A stretch of DNA of 64,000 nt from contig CAJQUW010001407.1 of assembly GCA_907163375.1 (NCBI GenBank), positions 56,027 to 120,026 of the forward strand, in the 5' to 3' direction. A program made the translations under genes and the position numbers. Positions 11,452-19,342 of this stretch are shown here, one piece after another (position 1 is the stretch's first letter; each line of letters starts with the position of its first letter). The notes beneath the pieces were generated by a model. The model saw nothing but the letters and a program-made list of their open reading frames with translations, did not search any database and was not told the DNA's origin. The DNA comes from Prostheceraeus crozeri (lineage: Eukaryota > Platyhelminthes > Polycladida > Euryleptidae).

Positions 11452-12849
11452 TTAACTCATCATTCGGAAATGGAGTGTGATACTTGTCACAGCATCTTTA
11501 TGAAAAGGAATCAACGCACCAGCATCGTCATAAATTGCAATATCAATTTGTGGGATGTAGTTTGATTTCAGCTTTGTATAATGCACTTTCTTGAAAGTAT
11601 GCTCAGATAAAATACTGCAGCTTTTTGGCTGGTATGGTATCATTGCTAGCAATGGAGCTTCAACATCTCCCACACGTACATCTTCACCAATATTGGAATA
11701 TATCTGAAAATAGTTAATACGACGCGATAGTGACATGTCTGCGCTAGCTTTGGTTACAGTACCACTTTTAAAGATATTTTGATCAAAACCCAAAATGTCC
11801 ATTAGAGTTTTATCCATAATTAGCTCAATACCTTTTCCACTTATAGTGAGAGACAAAACACCTTCTTTTTCAGAAAATGAAATATGTTGCTCATTAATCA
11901 CTTCATTTAAATAATCTACAACCAATTTAACTGAAGTAATAATGCGAGGCATCAACACTCTTGTTTCATGTAAGATACCACCTAAAGGCTCTACACACTT
12001 TCTGTATAAAGATACGGTCCATTCTGTATCAAATTGATTTGATCTTTCACATGGCAAATGTTGCATATCAAATTTTCCATGAACAGCTGCAGAACGATGT
12101 CGTAGTAACTGACGAAAATCTTTTGAACAAACTAATACTAGATCATCATCATTTAATTTACTTATTGCAATATGATTAGATGATTTGATATAAGTCAATG
12201 TTGCCACTTGTTTACCATCAACTCGAAGGAGATAATTAAATTTCTTCAATAATGTTTCAGGAGTCATGTTTGTCTTTCTTGGCTTAATCACAATCTTCTT
12301 CACCAACGCCTTCTCATTTTTTGGAATAAGATCTACATAATAAGCTTCCTCTCGATATATTAACTGTTTATGACCACTTGGGTGGTAATTAACGTTATAA
12401 TTATCATAGCTTGTTAAGGCGCTAGCGAGGTAACCTAAATCATTTCTTAAACTTGGACTTAAACCAACAATCCAATCTTTCTCAACTACATGATGTACAT
12501 AATTATGATCATCATTGTGCGGAGTAAATTGGACAATATGTTTACACGCTTTATTCAGGAAATCATATATAAACTTTTTACATGATAAGAGATCTTTCTT
12601 TGGCCACTGTGGAATGTATACTCGGCAGCCCTTTTCACATTGGTAAGCAGCTGTACGTCTCATATTAATAGTCATCACCTCATGATCAAAAGTATAGACA
12701 CAGTTGCTATGAACAAGTTGAGTGACACCCACTTCCCACTTTCCATTTAGATGTTGTGTATGATCAATGGGAGTAGAAAAGAGTGCGGCTCGATTACTAG
12801 CAAATCTATTTGCGGCCGCATTTCTAAGCAAAATATGATAAAACGACAT
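11452..12849 (-). CDS. Polinton structural-like protein, paralogue of the neighbour
   Basis: This 465-aa frame starts at ATG 12849 with MSFYHILLRN, followed by NRAALFSTPI and LNGKWEVGV. The shared core motif and similar length mark it as a diverged paralogue of the 9892-11412 protein. It reads open throughout, is beta-rich, and has no recognisable enzyme motif. The stop of this gene is about 40 bases from the start of its neighbour, so the pair is probably co-transcribed. Its start is only 35 bases from the divergent plus-strand gene at 12885. A virion vertex, fibre or accessory role is possible, but not shown by the sequence. Confidence 0.65.
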   Translation of the reverse strand: MSFYHILLRNAAANRFASNRAALFSTPIDHTQHLNGKWEVGVTQLVHSNCVYTFDHEVMTINMRRTAAYQCEKGCRVYIPQWPKKDLLSCKKFIYDFLNKACKHIVQFTPHNDDHNYVHHVVEKDWIVGLSPSLRNDLGYLASALTSYDNYNVNYHPSGHKQLIYREEAYYVDLIPKNEKALVKKIVIKPRKTNMTPETLLKKFNYLLRVDGKQVATLTYIKSSNHIAISKLNDDDLVLVCSKDFRQLLRHRSAAVHGKFDMQHLPCERSNQFDTEWTVSLYRKCVEPLGGILHETRVLMPRIITSVKLVVDYLNEVINEQHISFSEKEGVLSLTISGKGIELIMDKTLMDILGFDQNIFKSGTVTKASADMSLSRRINYFQIYSNIGEDVRVGDVEAPLLAMIPYQPKSCSILSEHTFKKVHYTKLKSNYIPQIDIAIYDDAGALIPFHKDAVTSITLHFRMMS

Positions 12850-12884
12850 TTTTATATTGCTGATCTCCGACTTTGCATAACATC
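12850..12884. promoter_or_regulatory. 35-bp divergent intergenic gap
   Basis: Start codons on opposite strands at 12849 and 12885 are only 35 bases apart, with a TTTTTATATTG run between them. Promoters must overlap the coding regions or lie further away. Confidence 0.4.
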
Positions 12885-13241
12885 ATGAAGACTTGGATTT
12901 CGGACTCTCTACAATATATCAGAGTTGATCGTGATGGAAACGTACATTTCAAAAATTCTCATGGTCATACATCAAGAGGTATTACATTAACATGGCGACA
13001 ATTTGTCAACCTCAATGATATCATGAGGGATTTGGAATATTTTGAAACATTAAGATTCATCTCCTTGGGTGATCAAGTTTGGCTTCAACGTCGCAACAAT
13101 GAAATTCAAATCTGCCATTCTCATTCCGCAAACTGTTTCTCATTTCGCAAATACAATTGGGAGAAGTATAGAAGATACATACATCGCTCCATCATGACAT
13201 TTATTCGTCGTGAGTTCATCGCCCTACTATGCAAATCTTAA
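12885..13241 (+). CDS. Small Polinton protein, first of two tandem paralogues (possible PC4-like fold)
   Basis: The first ATG is at 12885 (MKTWISDSLQYI), giving 118 aa. It shares a pattern with the next gene: W..DSLQ.I..D...NV.FK.S.G, then L..R.F..L..IM.DL.YF, a G..VWL strand, IQ..HS, and WEKY....HRSI. The two halves look like repeats of a strand-rich segment followed by a helix. That arrangement resembles the single-stranded-DNA-binding coactivator PC4 (VxVRxFxGK...ISLxxxQWxxL), but identity is low and the match is my inference. The position directly upstream of a TBP-like gene supports a transcription-related role. Confidence 0.55.
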   Translation: MKTWISDSLQYIRVDRDGNVHFKNSHGHTSRGITLTWRQFVNLNDIMRDLEYFETLRFISLGDQVWLQRRNNEIQICHSHSANCFSFRKYNWEKYRRYIHRSIMTFIRREFIALLCKS

Positions 13242-13263
13242 TCAGACATGACTACCACGCACC

Positions 13264-13914
13264 ATGAGTTGGAAATTAGATTCTCTACAACGTATTGAAA
13301 CGGATCATGATCGAAACGTCTATTTCAAAGATTCAACTGGAAATGTGAGAAGAGAGTTTGCTTTATCTTATCGTCATTTTCAGTCTCTACATCATATCAT
13401 GAAGGATTTGAAATACTTCTATATGAAAAGACATTCACGTATTGGAAATCGCATCTGGTTGCGCGTCAACAAACGGCGAATTCAACTCTATCATTCCCAA
13501 CTCCATACTAACTTCACATTTCATCAAGGTAGTTGGGAAAAGTATAAAAGGAAGGTACATCGCTCAATTTACTCATTTTTTCATTATGAAGCGCCATCGC
13601 TACACCATCGTCAACATTCTCCGTCGCTTCAGACTCTACACCAAAATCGATCTCACAACATTACACCAACACCTTCCAAACAGCAAGTATTACCCGGGCC
13701 GACCTCAAATGTTAGTGGTGAAGATGAACAATTCGCGGAATCTTCAACTCTTCCCAAATGGGACTGTACAGATTCTCGGCGCCCTTTCTCATTCATCGGC
13801 GCAGTCAATGCGCTTAGAGCTACAAAGACTACTGCGTCGGATATGGAAGAGGGAGAGGTGTATGATGTCGAATCTGACTGTGGACAATATGGTGATCTCT
13901 ACTCAATTGAGTGA
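13264..13914 (+). CDS. Small Polinton protein, second tandem paralogue, with overlapping tail
   Basis: The frame starts at ATG 13264 (MSWKLDSLQRIE), 22 bases after the stop of its paralogue. Residues 1 to about 108 match that paralogue along their length (DSLQ.I..D...NV.FKDS.G, IM.DL.YF, WEKY....HRSI). The remaining ~108 residues have no counterpart there. They are Ser/Thr/Pro-rich, then acidic, and overlap the TBP-like gene (from 13586) in another frame for 329 bases. An open frame of that length in AT-rich DNA is unusual by chance, so dual coding is possible. A PC4-like nucleic-acid-binding role for the first half is tentative. Confidence 0.55.
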   Translation: MSWKLDSLQRIETDHDRNVYFKDSTGNVRREFALSYRHFQSLHHIMKDLKYFYMKRHSRIGNRIWLRVNKRRIQLYHSQLHTNFTFHQGSWEKYKRKVHRSIYSFFHYEAPSLHHRQHSPSLQTLHQNRSHNITPTPSKQQVLPGPTSNVSGEDEQFAESSTLPKWDCTDSRRPFSFIGAVNALRATKTTASDMEEGEVYDVESDCGQYGDLYSIE

Positions 13915-14131
13915 AAGTGTATCATTTTTGAAGATTCGTACCAGCAGTTACAATTTGTGTTATGAACCCGAACTTTTTCCTGCAGCTCTCATTAGTTGTT
14001 GTTTACCTGTGCATGTGGCTATCTTTCATAATAGTAAAGTGATCATTACTGGACTAAAATCTCATGTACAAGCAAATGTGATCCTAGACTATCTCATCGA
14101 GTATGTACGTACCCAGCGGATTGTAAAATAA
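13586..14131 (+). CDS. TATA-binding-protein-like protein, 181 aa
   Basis: TBP is a two-lobed saddle that binds TATA boxes. This ORF from ATG 13586 has the length of the TBP core and both lobes. Lobe 1 has KIDLTTL, SKYYPGR and LFPNG, which line up with KLDLKTI, AEYNPKR and IFSSG of TBP. Lobe 2 has DNMV, CYEPELFP and VAIFHNSKVIITGLK, matching QNMV, SYEPELFP and LIFVSGKVVLTGAK. Of the four Phe positions that kink DNA, three are kept (F56, F131, F147). The first is Pro40. The frame is complete and ends in an AATAAA that overlaps the stop codon. It overlaps the upstream ORF in another frame. The likely role is transcription of the element's own genes. TBP is unusual Polinton cargo to my knowledge. 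Confidence 0.8.
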   Translation: MKRHRYTIVNILRRFRLYTKIDLTTLHQHLPNSKYYPGRPQMLVVKMNNSRNLQLFPNGTVQILGALSHSSAQSMRLELQRLLRRIWKRERCMMSNLTVDNMVISTQLSESVSFLKIRTSSYNLCYEPELFPAALISCCLPVHVAIFHNSKVIITGLKSHVQANVILDYLIEYVRTQRIVK

Positions 14132-14162
14132 AAAACAATTTTTCCAACATGATGTTTTTATT
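14127..14162. terminator. Convergent poly(A) signals overlapping two stop codons
   Basis: AATAAA at 14127-14132 on the plus strand overlaps the TAA of the TBP-like gene. TTTATT at 14157-14162 is AATAAA on the minus strand and overlaps the stop codon of the protease. This is the same compact layout as at 9863-9876. Confidence 0.65.
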
Positions 14163-14619
14163 TCAAATCATGATAGAACTTACAAATCATTTTTTCATTA
14201 GAGGATGGATTACATGAAAAGTTTTGAATAACAGATACAAATCGAGATACATGTAAACGTTTTAAGACGAAGTACAGTACAAAAACACCACACTTTGATG
14301 AAAGTGGATGTTGCAGTATGCGTTCATTTCGCTGATATTGACGCGTATGTTTTCTCAACCACTGCTGTGTTGGTATATTTGGAGGTTGAGCAAGAGAGTC
14401 AAATAGTTCACCACGTCGGTCTTCTCCAATAAAGATCGCTTTCCAATGCTCACCGCCTAAATTCTGCGAATGAGTGTTTAGCACAATAAAGATGGGATAT
14501 TGATTTACTGCAGGTGGTAAGGTATCGAGTGAATTGACATTATCGAAAGCTTTCAACGTCGCTTCGTCTGCATTACGCTGCACTTTAGTCTTAATATCGT
14601 CAGCAGTCAACCAACTCAT
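14158..14619 (-). CDS. PRO: Adenovirus-type cysteine protease (maturation protease)
   Basis: This 153-aa protein matches the adenovirus C5 / Ulp1-like protease family of Polintons, which processes virion proteins. The catalytic pattern is visible in order: His58 in GEHWKAIF, Asp74 in ELFDSL, Gln103 in LQHPLSSKCG and Cys110 in the same block. The N-terminus starts MSWLTADDI, the usual opening of the family. The length fits the family. Its start codon overlaps the stop of the capsid gene by one base, so the two are probably co-expressed. The frame is open. Confidence 0.9.
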   Translation of the reverse strand: MSWLTADDIKTKVQRNADEATLKAFDNVNSLDTLPPAVNQYPIFIVLNTHSQNLGGEHWKAIFIGEDRRGELFDSLAQPPNIPTQQWLRKHTRQYQRNERILQHPLSSKCGVFVLYFVLKRLHVSRFVSVIQNFSCNPSSNEKMICKFYHDLK

Positions 14620-15820
14620 TAACGATTATACTGAAGAATAACGTCACGATACTTTGTAATTTCAATGTTTGAATCGAAGACTGCATAAATTAATACATTG
14701 ATCGTCTCAGGTAGTGTTCTTTTGAACGTCAAATCCAAACGAATATTATGAGGCACGTTCGCTTGAAGATAGGGTACACTAATATCGCTGTCAGCAGTCA
14801 AATCAAATGCATCCATAAAATCAACATAACTGCGCATAAATTGATCCGCATCAAAATCTGGTTTGTAGGGTGGACCAGGATGACTCACACCATTTACACG
14901 TAAAGCAATTTCACTTAACTGATTGTGTTTAAAATTGAAAGGATTCTTCTTTATATTACCATTAAATGCATCATTTTCAACCATTGCCACCATGAGGAGC
15001 TTCGGTGCTTCCGATGGAAAGAAGCCATCTTTCATGAAACTCTTTTGATCTTTCGGAATTGTAAAGGTGAGAAGCTTTGTATGCTGAACGGGGTAAATGG
15101 CATTTTGGCGGTTAAGACCTTCAGCATGTCCTCTAATGACACTTGGATTCGGTACTACTCGACGAATGTAAAGTGCAATATCTTCCACATGAATTCTAAA
15201 ATTGTCAACTTTACCAAATGCATTCAGCGCAAATTCAGGCTTATTCAATGTCAGCTTGAGTCGCATGCTGGTATTACAGAGTAAAAACTTTGACTGTCTA
15301 AAGAAGTCTAAATTCAGCGGACCATATAGCTGACATACTTTACTATCTTTAATCATAGCAGATCGCTTTACAAAGCCACTGTTTGTTTCAACATCAAATT
15401 TTCCTGCTTCATCTCTGTACCATCCCATGGCTTCCATATGACTTTTTTGTGCTGCTGGATGAAACTGTGATACATGATTGAAATATGATTTATAGGGATA
15501 ATCGCTTTGACCACCTTCCACCTGCTGCTCTCCAATCGTTAGAGAAACATCGCGAAGTAATGTAGTCAATGGTAAATTGTTCAGTCCAACTTTATGTACA
15601 TCGTCAATAGCAGTTCCATCTGCTTGCTGAATTCTAAACCTCAAATCAACCATCGCATAACTCAAATCTATGTAGTCATCACTACCACCAGGAATAACAA
15701 ATTCAATGGGCCAGCATTCTCAGCTGTTCGAGGATGATAATCTACAATACTTGAACTAAGAATATCTGTCTGTATGGCTTGTTGATCAAACAAACAAAAT
15801 CCGGAAGTTTTACACTCCAT
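14619..15820 (-). pseudogene. Polinton major capsid protein, double jelly-roll (about one break)
   Basis: The gene encodes the hexon-like major capsid protein. Recognisable family blocks include YHPRTAENAG and DDYIDLSYAM near the start, the YPYKSYFNHV block, the GPLNLDFFRQSKFLL strand, VVPNPSV, TFTIPKDQKS, MVENDAFNGN and KKNPFNFKHN in the middle, and RSYVDFMDAFD towards the end. The extent of about 400 codons fits a short version of the family. The copy is a fossil with about one break. It lies between the minor virion protein at 15823 and the protease at 14619, the normal capsid cluster order. Confidence 0.9.
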
Positions 15821-15822
15821 GA

Positions 15823-16278
15823 TTAGAAGTTATAGCAGCGTCGTCGTTTAGCGCCTGATGAATGATTAGAGCCTCTGCGACGTTTGCGTGAATGCCTTTT
15901 GACTGAAGATCGCATCCTACCAGCTCCGCGATGTTTCCTTCTTCCTTTATTCATTCGTTTAGGTGATTTCTTTCCTTGAGTAACACCAGCAAAGGTCTGC
16001 TTCAATGTTTTTAAACCGCGTTCCTTCCCACGATTCAACAAACTGCTCTTAAAACTTCTACCTCTGGAAAGATCACTAGCAACATCACCAGCAAAGCCAA
16101 CGGCATTACTTAAAACATTTCGTTTTAAAGATCTACCGACATTGGATATGAGAGGTGCTACAACAGATTTCAGTGCACCAAGTATGCTACCTCCACGTTG
16201 GCGGCGAGCGCCGATGTAAATTTGTCCTCCACCACTTACATAGGAGGGTCGTGAATAAAATGAGGCAGTTGGATTCAT
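15823..16278 (-). CDS. Small basic minor virion protein
   Basis: This 151-aa protein starts MNPTASFYSR and carries a Gly-rich segment (GGGQIYIGARRQRGGS), then a hydrophobic or amphipathic stretch (ILGALKSVVAPLIS) and a RSLKRNVLSNAVGFAGDV block. The C-terminal third is very rich in Arg, Lys, Gly and Ser. This pattern recurs in Polintons and resembles adenovirus pVI/pX-type minor and core proteins, which contact capsid and DNA. It lies immediately upstream of the major capsid gene and is probably co-transcribed. The frame is open. The family assignment rests on pattern and position. Confidence 0.75.
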   Translation of the reverse strand: MNPTASFYSRPSYVSGGGQIYIGARRQRGGSILGALKSVVAPLISNVGRSLKRNVLSNAVGFAGDVASDLSRGRSFKSSLLNRGKERGLKTLKQTFAGVTQGKKSPKRMNKGRRKHRGAGRMRSSVKRHSRKRRRGSNHSSGAKRRRCYNF

Positions 16279-16319
16279 AGCTCAAACCCTAAACATTGTT
16301 AGTTACAACTTTGCATGAA

Positions 16320-17540
16320 TCACTGTCGATCACTTAGATGAAAGATGTCGGCACGACGCATCCAAGAGTTCATACTTGAAGGATAACCAGTCCATTTAAC
16401 AAGACACCATTCTTCACCTTGCCGTTTTTTACATCGAATGATTTTCTCTACCAAATATGTTTCACTTTCAGTGACTACCTCAATCTCATCGCGGTAAAAG
16501 CTACCCTCAATTTCTTCATTATCGTAATCTTTCAACTTGTAGGTGGTGGGAGAGTCTTTTTGATTAATCCTTGATACTGTAAATACCTCCTCTGTCCAAT
16601 TCGGAAGGTACCCTTTAGCAAAAACACTTTTCACTTTTGAGATACGAACTTTATCACCAATTTTCACATCACTTTTCACATGAGTGCGTTTACGTTGGAA
16701 TGATTCACGCACTTTATCTACATTGTCAGCATTTACATCTACTGGTCTGAATCCAATAGAACGATGGATAGAGTGATTGTAGGCATGGAGTGTATCTTGT
16801 AGAACTTTTGTCCAATTTTGTGTCAAGTTGGCAGTAAAATGTCGCCACAAGCGATTTTTTAATGTGCGATTAAAACGTTCAACGAGTGCAGCTTTATAAG
16901 CACTCTTTACACTAAACAACTCAATGTCATGCCTCTCAAATAATCTTCTCACATGCTGATTTTCAAACTCTTTTCCTTGATCGCTCTGAATTCTTTTTGG
17001 AATGCGACCTTCTCGAAAAATTGTTTGGAATGCTTTTGCTACTCCTTTCCCTTCTTTAGTTTTTAAAGGTTGAGCCCACGCATAACGCGAGAAAATATCA
17101 ATGACGGTTAAAATAAAATTATTGCCCGAGTTATGTTTTGAAATGGAGGCGACATCACACAAATCTGCTTGCCACTGTTCATCAATGTCATGAACAATAT
17201 AATGGCGGGTGCGGTACTTCTTTTTCGCTTGTTTGTGGAGTGTATAGGTAGCCTGACCCTTTAACCATCGTTTCACTTGTGATTGTGGAAGACCACTCGC
17301 TTTTGATAATTTCTTGATCGATGCAAATCCTGCCGGATGTTTTACATCATAATAGATTGACTTCAAACGTTCAGTCGATGACGACTGACTCTTTTTCCTC
17401 CTTCGCATCTTTTTGCTTGCTTGCCTTTCTACATTTACAACAACTGCAGCATTTAGCTTTAGTGGTTTTGCGATCGTGTTCACATTGCTTAGGGGTTTCA
17501 TTGTGAGAGCTGGCGCAGCAAGTGCAAGTGACAACGACAT
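16320..17540 (-). CDS. INT: Retroviral-type integrase with chromodomain
   Basis: The product inserts the element and makes the 6-bp duplication. A helical N-terminal segment (YYDVKHPAGF, VKRWLKGQ, YTLHKQAKKK) is followed by the rve catalytic core: Asp126 (QADLCDV), Asp187 (QSDQGKEF) and Glu221 (VERFNRTLK). A DNA-binding linker (IGDKVRISKVK) leads to a C-terminal chromodomain at about residues 360-395 (LVEKIIRCKK, WCLVKWTGYP, NSWM). All catalytic residues are present and the frame is open. The first ~55 residues are not typical and overlap a cysteine-rich frame (17371-17586), so the true start may lie further inside. Confidence 0.93.
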   Translation of the reverse strand: MSLSLALAAPALTMKPLSNVNTIAKPLKLNAAVVVNVERQASKKMRRRKKSQSSSTERLKSIYYDVKHPAGFASIKKLSKASGLPQSQVKRWLKGQATYTLHKQAKKKYRTRHYIVHDIDEQWQADLCDVASISKHNSGNNFILTVIDIFSRYAWAQPLKTKEGKGVAKAFQTIFREGRIPKRIQSDQGKEFENQHVRRLFERHDIELFSVKSAYKAALVERFNRTLKNRLWRHFTANLTQNWTKVLQDTLHAYNHSIHRSIGFRPVDVNADNVDKVRESFQRKRTHVKSDVKIGDKVRISKVKSVFAKGYLPNWTEEVFTVSRINQKDSPTTYKLKDYDNEEIEGSFYRDEIEVVTESETYLVEKIIRCKKRQGEEWCLVKWTGYPSSMNSWMRRADIFHLSDRQ

Positions 17541-17586
17541 TCACCTCTGGCGGCTCATTACATGGCAAGCAACACATCTGCTTCAT
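17371..17586 (-). CDS. Cysteine-rich small ORF overlapping the integrase start
   Basis: This 71-codon frame starts at ATG 17586, two bases before the 17588-18280 gene ends. It holds 12 cysteines in pairs (CCLPC, CTCC, CCSCCKC) and a basic tail. It overlaps the integrase N-terminus in another frame. The spacing suggests zinc binding. It could be a small separate protein or an alternative upstream part of the integrase, or a chance frame. I do not recognise a family. Confidence 0.35.
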   Translation of the reverse strand: MKQMCCLPCNEPPEVNVVVTCTCCASSHNETPKQCEHDRKTTKAKCCSCCKCRKASKQKDAKEEKESVVID

Positions 17587-17587
17587 A

Positions 17588-18280
17588 TTAATAGTCTGAG
17601 AACATGTATTTATTGGGAGGAGCTGTTTTACGTTTTCCTTTTACTAGTTTTAGTGGTGATGTAGATCTACGTCGAGTTCTTCCTCTTGTTTGCTTAGTGA
17701 GTGTGGGAGGGGATGTAGCAGGTGACGTCTTAAACCAATTTGTTGGCATTTTCATCATCTGAAGCATTGGAGCAGTAGCCACTGTTGAATCAAGTTCTTT
17801 CAATGTCTCATTATTCAAAGCAAATTTTGGCACATTATGCTTTTTCAATAGTTTAAGAAAGTATGACCAACCAGGTGGAACATAGCCCTGACGGCGCTTT
17901 CTACGTGTCGCATACTGAATCAAGTCTTCATAACGTGAAGCATCAATCACTTTATTTTCATCTGTAATGATTTCTCCTCTATCATTTACATTGAGATGGG
18001 GTTCAATACTGTTGAAAAGAGATATGGCATGTGCGCGAGATGCTAAAGGTGTAGCAGTCGATACAGAGTCACGCATCTTATTCTTCAAGTTTTTCAATTG
18101 CTCAACAGTTTCCGATTGTAATAATACAGCACGATGTGGATCTTTGATGTGAACATTTTGCTGATAATCTATTTCTTTCCTATACATTTGATTTGCAAGA
18201 GGTTGCTTTACTTGCTGCATGGCAGTCAATTGTACATATTCATCCTGAGGAATAACAATCATGCGAGAATAAGAACTCAA
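17588..18280 (-). CDS. Conserved Polinton protein of unknown function, 230 aa
   Basis: The protein opens with MIVIPQDEYVQL, a start I associate with a widespread Polinton protein that lies next to the ATPase. It is helical in its first two thirds, including a VPPGWSYFLKLLKKH block. Its C-terminal 60 residues are rich in Thr, Arg, Lys and Pro (TRGRTRRRSTSP), a likely nucleic-acid-binding or nuclear-targeting tail. The gene overlaps the end of the ATPase by four bases and is probably translated from the same transcript unit. The frame is open. A role in packaging or virion assembly is possible from position alone. Confidence 0.65.
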   Translation of the reverse strand: MSSYSRMIVIPQDEYVQLTAMQQVKQPLANQMYRKEIDYQQNVHIKDPHRAVLLQSETVEQLKNLKNKMRDSVSTATPLASRAHAISLFNSIEPHLNVNDRGEIITDENKVIDASRYEDLIQYATRRKRRQGYVPPGWSYFLKLLKKHNVPKFALNNETLKELDSTVATAPMLQMMKMPTNWFKTSPATSPPTLTKQTRGRTRRRSTSPLKLVKGKRKTAPPNKYMFSDY

Positions 18281-18942
18281 AGTTTGTAGATAATCATGGG
18301 AGTTTTCAAAATATCACTTCGAAATCTAAATTCTTCCGGACACTCTTGCGTAAAGTCAATGAATAAGTAACCGTGTGGTTTTTCAGTAGCTGCTTGAAAA
18401 ATTTCAATTAAGGCTTTTGATCCTCTGGGTGCAACTTGTCGCGCTAAAATTTCAAATTGACTTTTATCTCGCGGATTCTTGAAAATAGCATAATAGTGTG
18501 TATTCAGGTTTCGTGTACGAGCTTCTTTTCCATCAGGAAACAAATTTTGTGTGATATAGATGATAAAGCACCTTTTATGATGTGCTGCGCGAGTGAACAT
18601 ATCTGTAACATCTTTTGAATTCTTACTTTCTTTTAATAGATCATCCAATACAACAACATCATTAGACTGAAGTTTATCCACTGCAATAATTCCTTCATGT
18701 CGAATAAAGTTGCGACTTTGCAATTCCTGAAACAGCGACGGTTGATAAATACCATAACACCAAATCACTCGATTGATAGGTTCCTTAAACAGCTCCCTTC
18801 TTTTATCCAATAAATTCAGCGTGAAAACAGTTTTACCTGCATGAGATGGACCTGATACAGTCAGAACTTTATCACATTGAAGTCTGAAATCCATTATAAT
18901 ACTTTGAGATTCAACATTTGCATAATTAACGCTTAGAGCCAA
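18277..18942 (-). CDS. ATP: Genome-packaging ATPase (FtsK/HerA type)
   Basis: This 221-aa P-loop ATPase would drive DNA into the capsid. Walker A is GPSHAGKT at residues 31-38, Walker B is VVVLDD at 96-101, and a sensor motif YITQNLF lies at 129-135. A basic segment (FKNPRDKSQF) follows, as in Polinton and adenovirus-like packaging ATPases. Length and motif spacing fit the family. The start overlaps the small basic protein at 18926-19291 by 17 bases. The frame is open and no key residue is missing. Confidence 0.93.
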   Translation of the reverse strand: MALSVNYANVESQSIIMDFRLQCDKVLTVSGPSHAGKTVFTLNLLDKRRELFKEPINRVIWCYGIYQPSLFQELQSRNFIRHEGIIAVDKLQSNDVVVLDDLLKESKNSKDVTDMFTRAAHHKRCFIIYITQNLFPDGKEARTRNLNTHYYAIFKNPRDKSQFEILARQVAPRGSKALIEIFQAATEKPHGYLFIDFTQECPEEFRFRSDILKTPMIIYKL

Positions 18943-19291
18943 AGATATTACCCAATAGGTTGCCCACGACAGGAGCTAGCATCGGTAGTAACGCTGGAAG
19001 GAAACCGCCCTTTTGTGTTAGAGTTTTCCTCTTTCTTTGAAGGGTGACTTTAGGATTGGAGATGAAACGCAATTTCGTAGCATATCGCTTAAGTAGCTTT
19101 CGTTGTTTTGGTGCTAATTTCTTCGTCCTCAACTTTCTCACATGAGAAATAATTTCACGAATGAATTTATCGTTAGCATGTCGTATAGCATTGTATCGCT
19201 GATTTGCTTTCATTCGTCGGAGAGCTTGAATGGCTGAAGAAAACTTTGAAGACTTTTGACTTTTACGTTTCGTCATTTTACGTTTCGCCAT
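18926..19291 (-). CDS. Small basic protein with hydrophobic C-terminus
   Basis: This 121-aa protein is strongly Lys/Arg-rich in its first hundred residues (MAKRKMTKRKSQK, LAPKQRKLLKRY). It ends in a Gly- and Leu-rich hydrophobic tail (GGFLPALLPMLAPVVG). The same layout, a basic helix bundle followed by QKGGFL, is frequent in Polintons next to the ATPase. A DNA-condensing core or membrane-active virion role is likely by analogy with adenovirus core proteins. It overlaps the ATPase start, consistent with one transcription unit. The frame is open. Confidence 0.7.
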   Translation of the reverse strand: MAKRKMTKRKSQKSSKFSSAIQALRRMKANQRYNAIRHANDKFIREIISHVRKLRTKKLAPKQRKLLKRYATKLRFISNPKVTLQRKRKTLTQKGGFLPALLPMLAPVVGNLLGNIFGSKR

Positions 19292-19342
19292 TTTCCGTGT
19301 TAGTCTTTGCTAAAACCTATCTTTACCACATTTGCATAGGTA

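Noticed and set aside
11961-12179. Plus-strand frames inside the large minus-strand genes (also 10540, 10897, 14925)
   Set aside because: They are shadows of the coding strand with unlikely composition.
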